From positions 18,187,976 through 18,251,975 of the forward strand of contig NC_088298.1 of the NCBI RefSeq assembly GCF_032854445.1: 64,000 bases of DNA, read 5' to 3'. The stretch is from Liolophura sinensis (lineage: Eukaryota; Mollusca; Polyplacophora; Chitonida; Chitonidae). Made by a program: the position numbers and the translations under genes. The notes under the pieces were generated by a model that was given only the letters and a program-made list of their open reading frames with translations, was not told the origin of the DNA and ran no database searches. Positions 1 through 13,000 of this stretch are shown piece by piece (the stretch's first letter is position 1; every line of letters starts with the position of its first letter).

Positions 1-570
1 GAAATAACCATGACGCGTTTTAGATTGTTTTGGGGATAAAACGGTTCTTTCGGGGCACAATCAGTTAGCCCGAGGTGCGATTTTATATGACTTGGTAATT
101 AAAATTATGGTAGGAAGGTAGGAAAGACATGCTTTTTATCGGCAAGTCATGTATAATTTGGGGGCTTCAAAGCAGCGATACTACCATCTCAGCCAAATAG
201 GGAAGGTTCCAGAGCTGTTTAGAACCCGGAAGTTCTGGCCTTTTAAATAGACGAAGGTGCGTTTTTCCACGATTTTTAATTACATATGTATCCGTATACA
301 GACATCCATTTACCAATCGTCAACCTTAACTTAACTTGTTAATCCGCTACAACTAAAATATATTTCAATTTTGTCGAATTTGTGTAGAAGTGAAAACTGT
401 TACATGAGGGGTTACCATACCCACCTATCTAGAGATTGCATGTAGGTTGAATTTGTGATATGTTGGGAAATGTGCGAGGTGCGTGTGGTGGCAAGGGATT
501 TCAAAAGATTATGAGCATATATTATCAATGTGCTGGTGTAAATCATACATTACAGGGTTTTTTTTTTTAA

Positions 571-680
571 TTTGTTTACTTATTTGATTGTCGTTTTAAG
601 AACGCCATACTCAGAAATTTTTCATTTACACGATGGCGGTTATTTTTAAAGTTGTGTGTGAAGGAAACCGGAGTTCCCAG
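571..680 (-). mobile_element. SINE1 3' fragment
   Basis: Worn inverted copy of the SINE1 3' half: the TTATTTGATTG tail, a CGCCATACTCA-like block, TTCATTTACACGATGGCGG and GGAAACCGG. Confidence 0.6.
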
Positions 681-840
681 TGTATTTACCCTGACCGACC
701 TTGATGCATTACTAACGTCCCACATGTGAAATACTGATATGTAGACGGGTACAGGTATAAGAGTATAAGTGTTTTCAATGAACGTTATAGAGAACTCATG
801 TACTAACGTAACCCGTTATTAATGATGAACTCTTCTTCAG

Positions 841-1005
841 GACTAAAGGTGACCACAGCTCGAGGTAGACGTGGCGGTGGAGGTTCTCGTTTCGGTGGAG
901 GTTCTCGTTTCGGTGGAAGTTTTCGTTCCAGTGGAAGTTTTCGTACCAGAGGAACATTTGGTGGAGACTTCGATATCGACACTGACAGCGATAGTTACAG
1001 CGACA
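841..1005 (+). CDS. Shisa-like gene, exon with GSRFG repeats and acidic segment
   Basis: The acceptor is the CTTCTTCAG ending at 840 and the donor is A|GTGAGA at 1006. Both sides are phase 1, which matches the next exon. The exon encodes 54 codons: an Arg/Gly stretch, then four near-identical 18-bp units (two GGSRFG, then GSFRSS and GSFRTR versions), then an Asp/Ser/Tyr-rich acidic end. Two in-frame ATGs (822 and 825) lie just before the acceptor. An unspliced start there would give a protein with no signal peptide, so I prefer the spliced reading. The link to the cysteine exon rests on phase and position only. Confidence 0.55.
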
Positions 1006-4000
1006 GTGAGATTTGTATAAAACTACCTATCTCCAATCCCCGGAATACGAAGCCATCTTACTTAAATCACAATTTCGCACCACTTTAAAATTGCTACTTC
1101 AACAAAGTGAAAATATTGCTTGATAACGTAAAATCTTGGTAAACTATTGTGCAACAAATTGCAGCAAAAATACGGCGAACAAACGTGCTAAATTTAATGA
1201 TTAAATTTCCGACTTAAGTCTAGGATGACTTCGTGATTCCGAGGTAAGAATCATAAATCAGGCCCCAGTACTTAAATTGGAGATGAATTTTAAGTGTTGA
1301 AATTTAGTGTGTCAAGTGGCAAAGAGCTAAAGTGTCATCGCTGTTCCCAATATGATCAGAAAAGACCACAGTACAATCCCAAAGTTATATAGTTATATAT
1401 GAATACATTTTATTAGGTCAAATAATATTCTACAAAATAAATCAAACTATTTTCCCGGACAATATTTAATGGGGTTTATCTGATATTAACGTAATGTTAG
1501 CGTGGTTTTTACCTTTAAGGTAAAATGTGCATATTTAAGATAAAAAGTCGATCCTATACCGCTATAAACTGTTTCAACCTAGACTCAGTCTGCCTTAGCG
1601 AAGGGGTCAGAAGTTGAATAGCGGAAAGGACAATGTGGAGTGTCTATGTAGAATTCATACCGTTTGTATCCAATCTCTTGGAACTGTCGGGATATCGCGA
1701 CTGCATAACCAGTTGGTCCGAAAGACCGGGCGCAAACTTAGGATGTCTGTCTCCTGAAGGAAGACACTCTTAAAAAGCAATCAAACACTAGCTAAATCTG
1801 TAGATACGACTGCCTTGTCAAGACCCGCGACCTGCACATGGTTCCACCACACTGCTAACCGCCGTCGTATAAGCGAAATATTCGTGAGTACAGAGTAAAA
1901 CACCAATTAAGTAAATGAGTAAACTACATACATTGGTTCTCTTTGACCCGCCCCTTGCAATAGTGACGCCTTTCTAAATCAGTTCACACAATAGCGTTGT
2001 TTTAAAGCAGTCTTTTATTAACTTTCTCGTTCAATTTTCTGTTGCACAAAAATTTCCAATGATGAATAAATAGGATGATACACAAACTTATATATGTACA
2101 GTACACGAACCAACCACAAACATATATATGCACAGTACACGAACCAACCACAAACTTATATATGTACAGTACACGAACCAAACACAAACTTATATATGTA
2201 CAGTACACGAACCAAACACAAACTTATATATGTACAGTACACGAACAAACACAAACTTACATATGTACAGTACACGAACCAAACACAAACTTATATATGC
2301 ACAGTACACCAACCAAACAAACAACTTCAATATCGTTTCAAAAACATGGTTTTTGCCCCTGGGAGTAAGGGTATGTTCACCCATCCCAATGTGCAATTTG
2401 CCCAACACTTGGTTTTGCAAATGGAAGTTGAAGTTTTAACACATTTGTTTTCACACTGCATTGGTGAGGTGATCAACATGTTAATTTGAAGGGCAGAAAA
2501 GAATATCTAAAATCATAAACCAAAATTTTGATTCATACGGTTTTTTGGAATCGGTCCCAGAAAGCAGTATCAGTATATGTATAATTTCACTGAGTGAAGT
2601 GTGTGGTTTCCCCTGCCCATTTTCTTAGGGTTCTGTCCCTTTTTCTCTGTCCAGTGCGTTTGATCAAACATATGCCAACAACTGAGAAAAATATTAAATT
2701 TTGAGCCATATTTCATATTTACCCCACCCCAGTTCGGTTCTTCTCCCAATAAAATTGTTTTCACAGCTTTTAGTCTTAACTATTACTTCACCAAAGCAGA
2801 GGACTTAATTTCCGGACTGACTGATGGATCTGTAATTTAAAGCCACCTTTACTTCCAAGCTAGAAAGCTGATAGACCTTTTGTAGTTTAATATGTAAGTC
2901 GACATCATGCTCTAAGTATTAAAAAAAATCAAAGGTTTGTGTACCCTTTAAACCCCAATTACATGAATGCATTAAAAGATAAAATGGATTGACCTCTAAA
3001 ATTAAGTGCAAATCTTTATAATCTATGTTTTCAGCTTACCAAATTTGTCAGAACAACAACATCAACGTGAGTGAAAGTGTATCAGTTTACGGAAAATTTT
3101 ACTGTCCTATGAGCAACCAGCCTTCTGACTATACCTACTGCTGCGGAGAATCAGGGAATCAAAGATGCTGTAGATATGCCGATGAGTAAGTGTAAACCGT
3201 CCACCAGAGGTGCGCCACAAGCTGACCCCTAGGACTTTTGCAGTACACCTCTACCAATAACATAAATTAGTTTACATGGCGACTCCATTCCATGGAATGA
3301 TTTGCGCCAAAGCTATAGGTTACAGTTAACGTCTGACGTAAAGGTGTTCAAGTCAGATGGTCACCCAGTCAAGGCCGTGTTTTGTCACAGAGGCCGCGAA
3401 GCGACCGAGTTGACAAAAGACGGCCACGACTGGCTGATCATCTAGCTTGAACACGGAAACCAAAGGCAGTAACTGACTTATACAGCGGTTTCATTGTTTG
3501 GCAAAAGTCATTCCTTTTTAATGAAATCGCCGTTTTAGCGACTAAAGTCGGGACGAATTTTTCTAACTATTAAAATTTGCCTGAATTAATACCTCTACGA
3601 CACATATGTAATAGGCTTCTATAACTATGTATTTCATTATTATGGTAGCGATATTTATGTGGTGTTATGTGAAGCTATTAAGATGTTATCCATTACACAT
3701 AATGTCGTTACAAACTACATAGGTTTACCACGTACATTTACTTCGTACTATCGTTTATGTTCGCTTAAACCAGTTCAGTAAGCTTCCCCAATAAGTTAAC
3801 TTACGTTAGCCTGAAAGAAAGCTGCAAATTTCTATGTTTATATACCTTCAAACACAGGGGACATAAGGAAAAATGATATTTCTTAACACGGCAATTTCTC
3901 GGAACAAATAGCACAGGCCAATAAACAACAATACCCAGCAATGTACTATGTACCGCAGTAAATAAATAATCATGTGCAGATATATGAACGGCTCATTTAG

Positions 4001-7000
4001 AAGTTTGAATATACATTTTCTGTTTATTACAAATAACAAACTTGCTTGAAAAAATAAATCCAATGGCTTATAAAATTTAATCCCCTATACTGAAAATGGA
4101 AAGATGTTTATCTTTAGTTGTTTTAAATAGATAGGACAAAAGCCGTTATGCTCCATCCGGTGTTGTTGTTCTTGAAAAAGATAAAATATAGTACGATGGC
4201 ATGATGACCTTACCTGGCTTCTACAGAACACCCAATAGCTCAGATGACAGAGAGATGGACTATAGACATAAGGTCCGATTTTAAATCCCCATGAGTGAAA
4301 CATCCAATTTTAAAATGGAATCTGGGAAATTAGTACCTCACCTGAACACCCCGTACGTCACTTGAACACCCGGTACACCTCACTTGAACACCCGGTACAC
4401 CTCACTTGAACACCTGTGATCCTCCAGCAAACCTGTTGGTGCGTAGGATGAATGACCCACGGCGAACAATGGAGCCCATGTGTAAGACATAATAAAAGAC
4501 GTACAGCATAGAAAGTAAAACCAGTGCAGCGATGACAGTGTGATAGCTGGAAAATGGGCACACGTAAGCTGTGAAACACAACCCCTTGTCAATTAACCTC
4601 ATAAATTGTTGCAAGTTACACTGCGCCTGGTACCATGGCTTAATCTGAATTGGGTAAAAAAATGATGCTAATTGCAAGTTTTTAGACGCCTACAGTTACC
4701 CAGAATGCTGTGTTGTCATCACTTTAATGCACAATCATAAGAGGCATTTCGTGGATTCAGGCTGTCCACGGAAAACTAAGCTGCTGAAGACGCGGTAACA
4801 CTGGAACGTTCTTTCAGTGTTCCACAAGTATTCGACTGGAAGTCTAGTGTCTCGCCACTGGGTTACACGTACCAGATGGAATGTGAATTGCCTCGTGAAA
4901 GAAACAACTTGAGATTTGTTTCTGAGTCTAATTCCTCATATCAGATAAAGTCGTAGTACACACTGTATAAGCATGCCAAATGTGATTTGGCCCACCTTTG
5001 GTTGACTTGTGTTACTGATTACAGTTCCCTTCCTTGATGTTTTCTCAACTGTTCTATGTTACTCTGAAACAACGAGGTAAACATGTTCCAGGCTCTATGG
5101 TTTTGAATGCATCTTTAAAACTATATGTTCATTGTGCGTAACCCAGACAAATGTTCGAACTTAAAAAGGACTTAAACTCTCAAGTTACGATTGAGATCTT
5201 GATTCACTTCGATTTTCGAATTTTCTTTCCATTTTAATTTCCCTTTAGCCGAACAAACAATTTCTGTAAGAATGGGCTTAGTTTAGCATTTTTCAGGTCA
5301 CACATTTTTCTTGATTCTGATTAAATTTACGAACCTTATAAGGCCACTTAAGACTTTTGTTTTGAACTTTTTACCCTTGGTTAATTTCATTTCAGAAAAT
5401 TTTTTAGCATTAACACTTTCATTTTAAGACCTTTACCTGCTTCTAAAAATGCGTTTTTTACTTAGCTTTAGGTAAAATACCATAATGCTTTTACACCCCA
5501 ATGACGAGAACTGCGTGCATAGATAAGCGAAGGCAAGGACTGCATGCATGGTGAAGGGAAGCCTTGAAAAATATTAATAGTGGTTAGATATAACCCGTGA
5601 ACAATGACTCTGCCTTGAGATGGCACATTTGTCTGGAGAGTTCTGTTTTTCCACACAGCTGCATCATTCCTCCAAAACCAAAAGAAATCCAGAATCCCCA
5701 TACATAAACTTCTACGTGTAATTTTAATTCTCCAAAACCATAATAATAATTTTTGAACATTTGGAAATTTGGGGGATTTGTCAATACCTTAAAATCACCA
5801 TTCCTTAAGAATCAAAAATACAGAATCCCTGTTTTAAACCTCTTTACAGTTTTTTACCATGCTTTTACCATTCGGCCCCATAAGTTTAAAAATCTTAACC
5901 GTTTAGAGCCAGGAATTTAAAAATGACATTGGTTATTTCTCTTTAAAGACATATTTTTGCTTCATTCTGATTGATGTATCCCACTTCAGAGTTGATTTTG
6001 TAAAGTGTGGTAAATGTATTGGCAGAAAACAGGCCTTTATGTGCTTCTGAACATGCATTTTTACATGTATATGGTATATTTCCTTATATTCCAGCCCAGG
6101 TAGACTTGCAGGCCTTATTGGTGGAATCTTCTTTGGGATCATAGTTAATGCTGCATGGATAGGCTTTTGCCTATGTAGGAAGAAGATGTGCGGAAGAAAA
6201 GAGTCGGAAGATTCGGCCAATCGTGAGTATATCGATCTTCACATGTTTACTACAATACTGAGTGTAAACTATAATTGCTTCACTATGCCATCTTTTCTAG
6301 TGACCTCCCTGTAGCTCGGTGATTGCCTTGTTTTCTTGGAATGAATACAGCTATGGTTACCTGGAATGGGGACATACGCCTGCACATGAACACACACACA
6401 AAAAAGATTTCTCAACTGTCTGGAAATATTGGTACGATTCACAATATAAAAAAACTTTCTAAACAGAAACTCTTTGTTCCTTCTGTATAATTCTTTTATA
6501 TTACTTATTACTTCCTCTCCGAAATCTCACGTTACTCAGCTAAAGATCAAGGAACTCGACTTTGGAACAGTTTGTCAAACCATTTGAAATCTATAACATT
6601 CATCTCAGTATTCAAGAGTCGAAATAGATCTGAAGTGATACAGGGCCGAAACTCTTTGTAACCACATACAATTGTTCAGTCGTTATAGCTGGAACAGATT
6701 AAGGGATGGAACAGATATTCACCAGCTGTGTATTACCAAGGCTTTGATCTCTTAAATTCTATGCTTCATCTTTTAAGAAATACTTCTTTCACGAGGTCTC
6801 CAGCTTACTTTTCATCAGGCCAGGTATTACTTTAAATGTTTTATTTCTGTCTTGCGAATTTATGCTGTTTGTATGCCATCTTTATTTATTGTATTATTTG
6901 CTTTGTTTAAATATTCTTGTGAATAAATCAAATATAAACAGCTACTTTGGAAATTCATAATAAAGCAGGAAGCAGGAAGGTAGAAAGAGTTTAGAAAGGA

Positions 7001-10000
7001 TCAGTTTTCATCCAGGTAATGCTGGGGGGGGGGGGGAGCCTCTCTTCTCAGAACATTGTGAGAGCAAACGTTGGTATGACCATTCTATTTTTGTTGTGTA
7101 AAACGCTGGCTGTTCAAGTGATTTTACTGAGAAAAAAAAAAAAAACCAACACGAGGACGTGCCACATAAGAAAAACTGATCCCAGTTAAACACTGTGCCT
7201 TTGAAATCCCCCCTGGAAAGAGTACGTGATAAATTTATTGTAGTGCATTCTAATGTGTTGTGCAGTGCTGTCATTTACATTACATGCATTACATTATTAC
7301 ATTATATTACGTTATATTACGAGCCACCCGTGCATGCCACATAGGAAAAGCAGATCCCAGTGCACAAAAACATTGCCTTAAATATTCACACCCATAAGTT
7401 TATTTTAGAGGACAACAGATATCATAAGATATTGGTGCTGAAAGGTGAAACTAAAATTCTTCCAGCAGGATATTCTTTGTCCTTCCCAACATGAGGCTCA
7501 AAATCCCCTTCTACCTATAAAGATTTATAAGACCCTCAGAATAGGACAAATTATGTATATATAATTACATGTTCAATCATGGTCAGCATTTTAAGTATAA
7601 TACGATCATGGTAAAAGTCAGGTGGCTTGTTACGCACCCCTACTTTTATCTGTATGTTCTGGCTTCTACGCTGCTCCTCTACTACACAGGAAACCACGGA
7701 CATCGATTCGAAGGTTGAATACCTGAAAGAAACTGAAAAGTACTACATGTATATACCGATGCCTTCTTGATGGTTGTCGTTGTGGTTTGTTGAAGGAAGT
7801 ATATGTATATCTATCAAGGGCATCTGTGGCAGAGATGATTAGCACACCACCCAGAAGCCTCTCACCAAGCCCAGCTCATGCTGGCTTTTCTCTCCGACCG
7901 TAAGTGTCGGGTTTCTCTCTCGTTCCGCCCAGTTTGCTCTCACCATAAAGCTGGCCAACGTCTTGAGTACGGCGTGAAACACCAATCTCAATCAAACGAT
8001 ATCTATCACATTTTACCGTATTTTTACCTATTTCACTTCCTGGCTTTATAACATCTTACGGTTACCGTATCGTATAACAACCCGGGACTGTCCACTTTTA
8101 TGTCATGAAGTCTGGTCTGCATGTAGTTCTGGTTCTCCCCGCTTGATACATATGTAACCGTGGCTTCCATGATAAGAGGGACAATTTTTGAGTATATCAT
8201 TATTGCACCAACTATGTAAAGATAGTTACATATTTAGTTTATGCTCATATATTTTTTGTTCCTTTTGTGTTCATAGCTCCCAATCAGTTGACACTGACAC
8301 CCGCAGCTCCACCCTACGCTATCTATCCTAACGGTACAGCCCCTTACGGTTACCCCCAGGCAGGCGTATACCCTCAGACTGGGGAACCTGGTTACCCTAC
8401 ACCCTACCCAGCTTCGGAAACCCTGGCCTATGACAAGTCTGATGGCTTGTCCCACTCGCCTAACCCTACAGGTAGACATGTTTAGTTATATATTGGTTAC
8501 ATGGTTTCTCAGCGAAATGATACGGACAGATATGGTTTCCGTATCGTATCATTGAGTAACCATGTAACGAATTTATCCTGCGAAAAACTCATAATTTCAA
8601 CAAAGAAGACCAGTGTACAGGTGAGTCTCTTAAGCGATTTGACCATTCTCTTCACAGTCAAATAAAGAAAGATAAACCTGGTCACCGGAGACATATTACA
8701 TCGGCTTTAGGATATAGGAATATTCATGTACATGCCCATATACCACACACACCCACACACACCCACACACACACGTGGCCGTTGCTGTCCAATAAAAAAG
8801 CGTAGTATTTTGCGGGATAATACTGTGAATGACTTAAAAGTTTGCCCAGAACAAAGTTGTTTATTTTTGTATACATTGCGCTGAGTAAGGTATTGTGATG
8901 TTTAATTGGGATTTATGATGAAACTTATTGCGAAAGTGATATTTGATTACTTAAAAATAGGCCAAGTTTCTAGGTTGTTTACAGTAATTGACATGTGGAC
9001 ATGAAGACGTGTTTAAATGCATTCGGAGATGGGGGTTACCCCTTATATTCCCAGGATTTCAAAAGGCATAGCTTTAGCTTTGTGATGTTGCACAATAGAG
9101 ATATCGCAATTCAAAGTAAACAAAGTGACGCACGCAATCCAAAGCGCCAACATGGTGTCAGTTTTATTTAATCCGCTGCGAGTTAGTTACATAGTCCCTG
9201 GACGCGTCTCTTTCCGCTCACGTCACCCGAGCCCTGCTTTGCCTTTCAACCTTTTTCTTTTATGTGTGCGGTGCACTGTTTCCAATTGCTCTAACATGGG
9301 GCATGCCATGGCCTCTAAGATTTCTCTATTAGGAGTTAATTTAAAAAGAGTTACAAAGCGCGCAAGAAAAACGTCCGTTCCTCTCCTCTTTCAAAATAAC
9401 TGAAGTTGTTATTGTTTGTTGTCTTGTCTTTTAAATAATTTGGATTGTCTCTCTGATTAGATTAGATTAGATTAGATTAGATTAGATATTTAGACCACCT
9501 CACTGAATCTTTCAACCCTGCTCTAAGGACTGCTTTCTGAGTGGGGTGTGTAAGACTAAAACTGCGTACAAAACTGCTCTGGTATTTAAGTGTATAAAGG
9601 CCATTAAAACAAGTCCATGATAGGCCTAATTTAGAGGGACTGTCAAAAGCCGTGAAACAAACCATCTTCAGTGCTCACTATTTGGGAGGTCTTCAGATTA
9701 TATAATCCTTGTGGCAGCAACCGGCCGCGATGGCTCAGTCGATAGAATGTCCGCTGTGGGGGCGCTCGATCCAATGTCAATCATGGGTTGGGTCACACCT
9801 AAGGCCTTAATGAGAAAGTTGCAACTCTCGCGCTTGGCGTTCAGCATTAGGGGAGTAGGGCAACGACTGGTTGACCCGTATAAGTAAGATGGCTCGAATG
9901 CGACAACTTACTTGCCTTCAGTAAGTCGTCTCAGTGAAGCAGCACTAGATAAAAGAGCGGTGGAAATCCGTCCTGCAACAAGGAGGTGCAGTACACGTAC

Positions 10001-13000
10001 ATGCACTCGACGGGCTCCTGCGTCGTCATATGACAGAAAAAGCTATCAACTACGAGGTTAAATCCTCAGCACTCACTCACTCATGTGGCAGTTTGTGCAT
10101 TGTAACGTTTCTGAAAAAAAATACTTGTTCTTCCGACATTGGAGAAAATACTCCGGTTTTAACTGGACAGCAACAGTCCAGTGGATAACATGTGTACTCT
10201 CGCACACTGCAGCCGATGCGATATGTGTCTGTTGACTAGGCAACTAGGCTTTGTTCAGTTGGGAAAACCATGACGACACTCAAGCTGAAATCAAGTTGTC
10301 CTTTGCCGGAGAAATTTGTTACATGGTTACTCAGTGACAGGATATGGAAATATATCGTGACAGTAACCCTCATATTAATTTCGAAAGAACTAACATCAAC
10401 TCCGATCGTCCGTAAATGTGGTATCGACTTTACAAAACCATTAGCATAACAGTGTAATGTTAAAAATTGAAAGCTGAAACATCTAAATAAGTCCTATGAT
10501 TACTTCATAATTTCCACCCCCCAGGCACAACTGAGGCACTACCGTACTCCGCCAACCCGGTGGGATTGGTCCAGCCAAATCTGCCCAACAACAGTCACTC
10601 CGACCCTGATTCAACTGAGCAGAGTAAGTATATCCCAAATAAAACGTCTGAAAACGTTATTTTGGATTGTTTATCTGATTCGCCTATACAGTTAGGCCAC
10701 CTCACTGAACCTGTCGTGTCTTGCACTAAGGCCTGTTTTCTGACTGGAGTATGTGAGACTGAAATTTGGTAGAAACCTCCAGTTTTAAAACTGCTCAGGT
10801 AATTGCGTGCACAAATGACTGCATCCTGCAGTCAATACTATGTGCGGCTGTTTACTAGACTCCCTTTGTGCGGATGTGAAAACATGACGACGCTGACGCT
10901 GAAATCTGTGCGTCTCTTACAGGTAAAATTCGTTACATGGTTACTCAGTGACAGGATATGCAACTATATGGTGTGAGTTACCCTTAGATTAATTTGGGAA
11001 GAACTAAGCCCCATGATAGCTTCATCATTCTTTTCCCCCAGGGGATAAGCCTGAGGCACCGCGTTACTCCCCCAACCCGGATGGATTTGTGAAGTCCAGT
11101 GTGCCCAACTCCAGTTACTCAGATCCTAATCCCACTGACAGAAATAAAATTTTTAAAATGTTTATGGTTGCTGGGAAAAACGAAGTGTGGGCTCAAGCGT
11201 GAAACTTTATCAGTAATTTGTCAAAGGTTTACCGGGCAAACCGGTTTCTCCCACAATAAAAACTTCTTCTGTATTAGTGGGGGAAAAACATTTGAGTAAG
11301 AACAGTTCAGTAATAAATGAAATGTGTCCGGGGAACTTGATGATAGGGATACAACTTCCTGCATTATGAATAAGGGACCAACTTCATACTGTCGACCGGC
11401 CCGGATAGCACAGTTAGTAGAGCGGACGATTCAGGGTCAATCCTGAATGGAGTCATACCTAAGGCGTTAATACAGGAAGTTGTAACTTCCTCACTTGGCG
11501 TTCAGCATGAAGAGGATAGTGCAACGACTGGTTTACCCGTATCACTATCATGGCTCTGGCGAGGCGGCTTATTTACCTTCGGCAAGTCGTCTCAGTGAAG
11601 CAGCACTAGATAAAAGAGCGGTGGAAATCCGCCCTGCGACAAGTAGGCACATTACATACAACCTTACATAGGATTCCTTCTTCGTCATATGACTAAACAA
11701 TTGTTGAGTACGACGTTAAACCCCAAGAGCACATTCACTCACTCATACTGTCGATTTCATGTGTAAGCTTTCATTTTTAGATGTAACCACTCGCTACTGA
11801 TGCCTTGAAGTCGGCCGGCACTTTGGAAATGATCAGGTTCGCTTTACATCAGATATCAGACAAGGAAAAGTTCGACGAAGTAGTTTTCAGAATAATTCTT
11901 TTTTTCTTTCCTCGCTTCTTTTGTCATTCCCAATGCATAAGAATTCTTTAGCACTGACGTTCAATAAACTGTGGACAGTCAGCGTCACGTGGATGTAACT
12001 AACATGATGACATTTTAACCACAATATTTGCCGCCATCGTACATGTAGCTACGTATTCTGGTGCGGTAAGTTAAGTAAGGTTAGCGAGTTGCTCTCCTAA
12101 GAGATTCCCATGTACACGTGTCTCATAGAATACATCATTAATTTCCTTTGGAGAGATTATTTTTATTTAGATTTCTTTATTTTGCTGCAAATGTATTATT
12201 ATTATTAGTAAACTTAAATCTTTGACAGCGGTTTAGAAATGAACTTTTTTTCATGTTTTGTCACTGAGAGCGAAACTTCCAGAAAACTTACAAACATTTC
12301 AAAGTTTCATTGAGACTGTCCTATAGATAAATGAAATTCGCCATTTGTTTGCTTCTCTGCTTTCTAAAGAATTATTTTGTTCATCGACGTTTTAGTATGT
12401 GTGTACACTGATAGTTTTACAGTTAACATCTATATCTTTTACGTGTATATTTACAAAACTGGTAGAAAAGATGATGACGTGTGTGAACTGTGTAACAAAG
12501 GAAAAGAAACTACTGAACATTTATTTTTCCAGTCTAAACTAGTTAAAATGTTTTGGCGTAGATCTGAAACATAAGAGCAACTTTCCGTGCCAAAATGACA
12601 ATGTTACAGCTATTATAGGCTTATCCGACGAAAAAAAAAACAAACAATTATAAACATTACTTATATTTGCAATAAAGTGGGCTTTTGAGACTAACAAACT
12701 AAAAAGACCACTGAATACAGAAAATCTACTTTAAACAATTCAGTACTTTAGAATGGAAAAATATGTTGCCAAAATAACGGGGACGGAACGTTGATTAAGA
12801 GACAAATGGAGTAGCAGTAACGTTTGCATGTATCATTGATAAAGTTCATAAAAAGAATTTTGAAAACAATAACTGTGCGTATATATAAGGTTGTATTTAT
12901 CCGGATTCATCATTGTCAATCATGAATTTTTTTCCTGCTTTAACAAACGAAAATTTGTAAATTATAACTGGTTTAAATAAATAATAAAGACTTCGCAAAA

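Larger units (their letters stand above)
9437..11142 (+). repeat. tandem duplication of a Shisa intron-plus-exon block
   Basis: Blocks from 9437-10623 recur in order at 10655-11142: CCACCTCACTGAA, a GACTGCTTTCTGAGTG-like block, CATGACGAC, TTACATGGTTACTCAGTGAC followed by AGGATATG, and the exon itself. Unit 1 also holds the later SINE2 insertion. Confidence 0.82.

Noticed and set aside
2075-2489. Overlapping open frames of 97-131 codons, and a possible CRISPR-like array
   Set aside because: They are frame readings of the 34-bp minisatellite. The units abut directly with no unique spacers, and the genome is animal.
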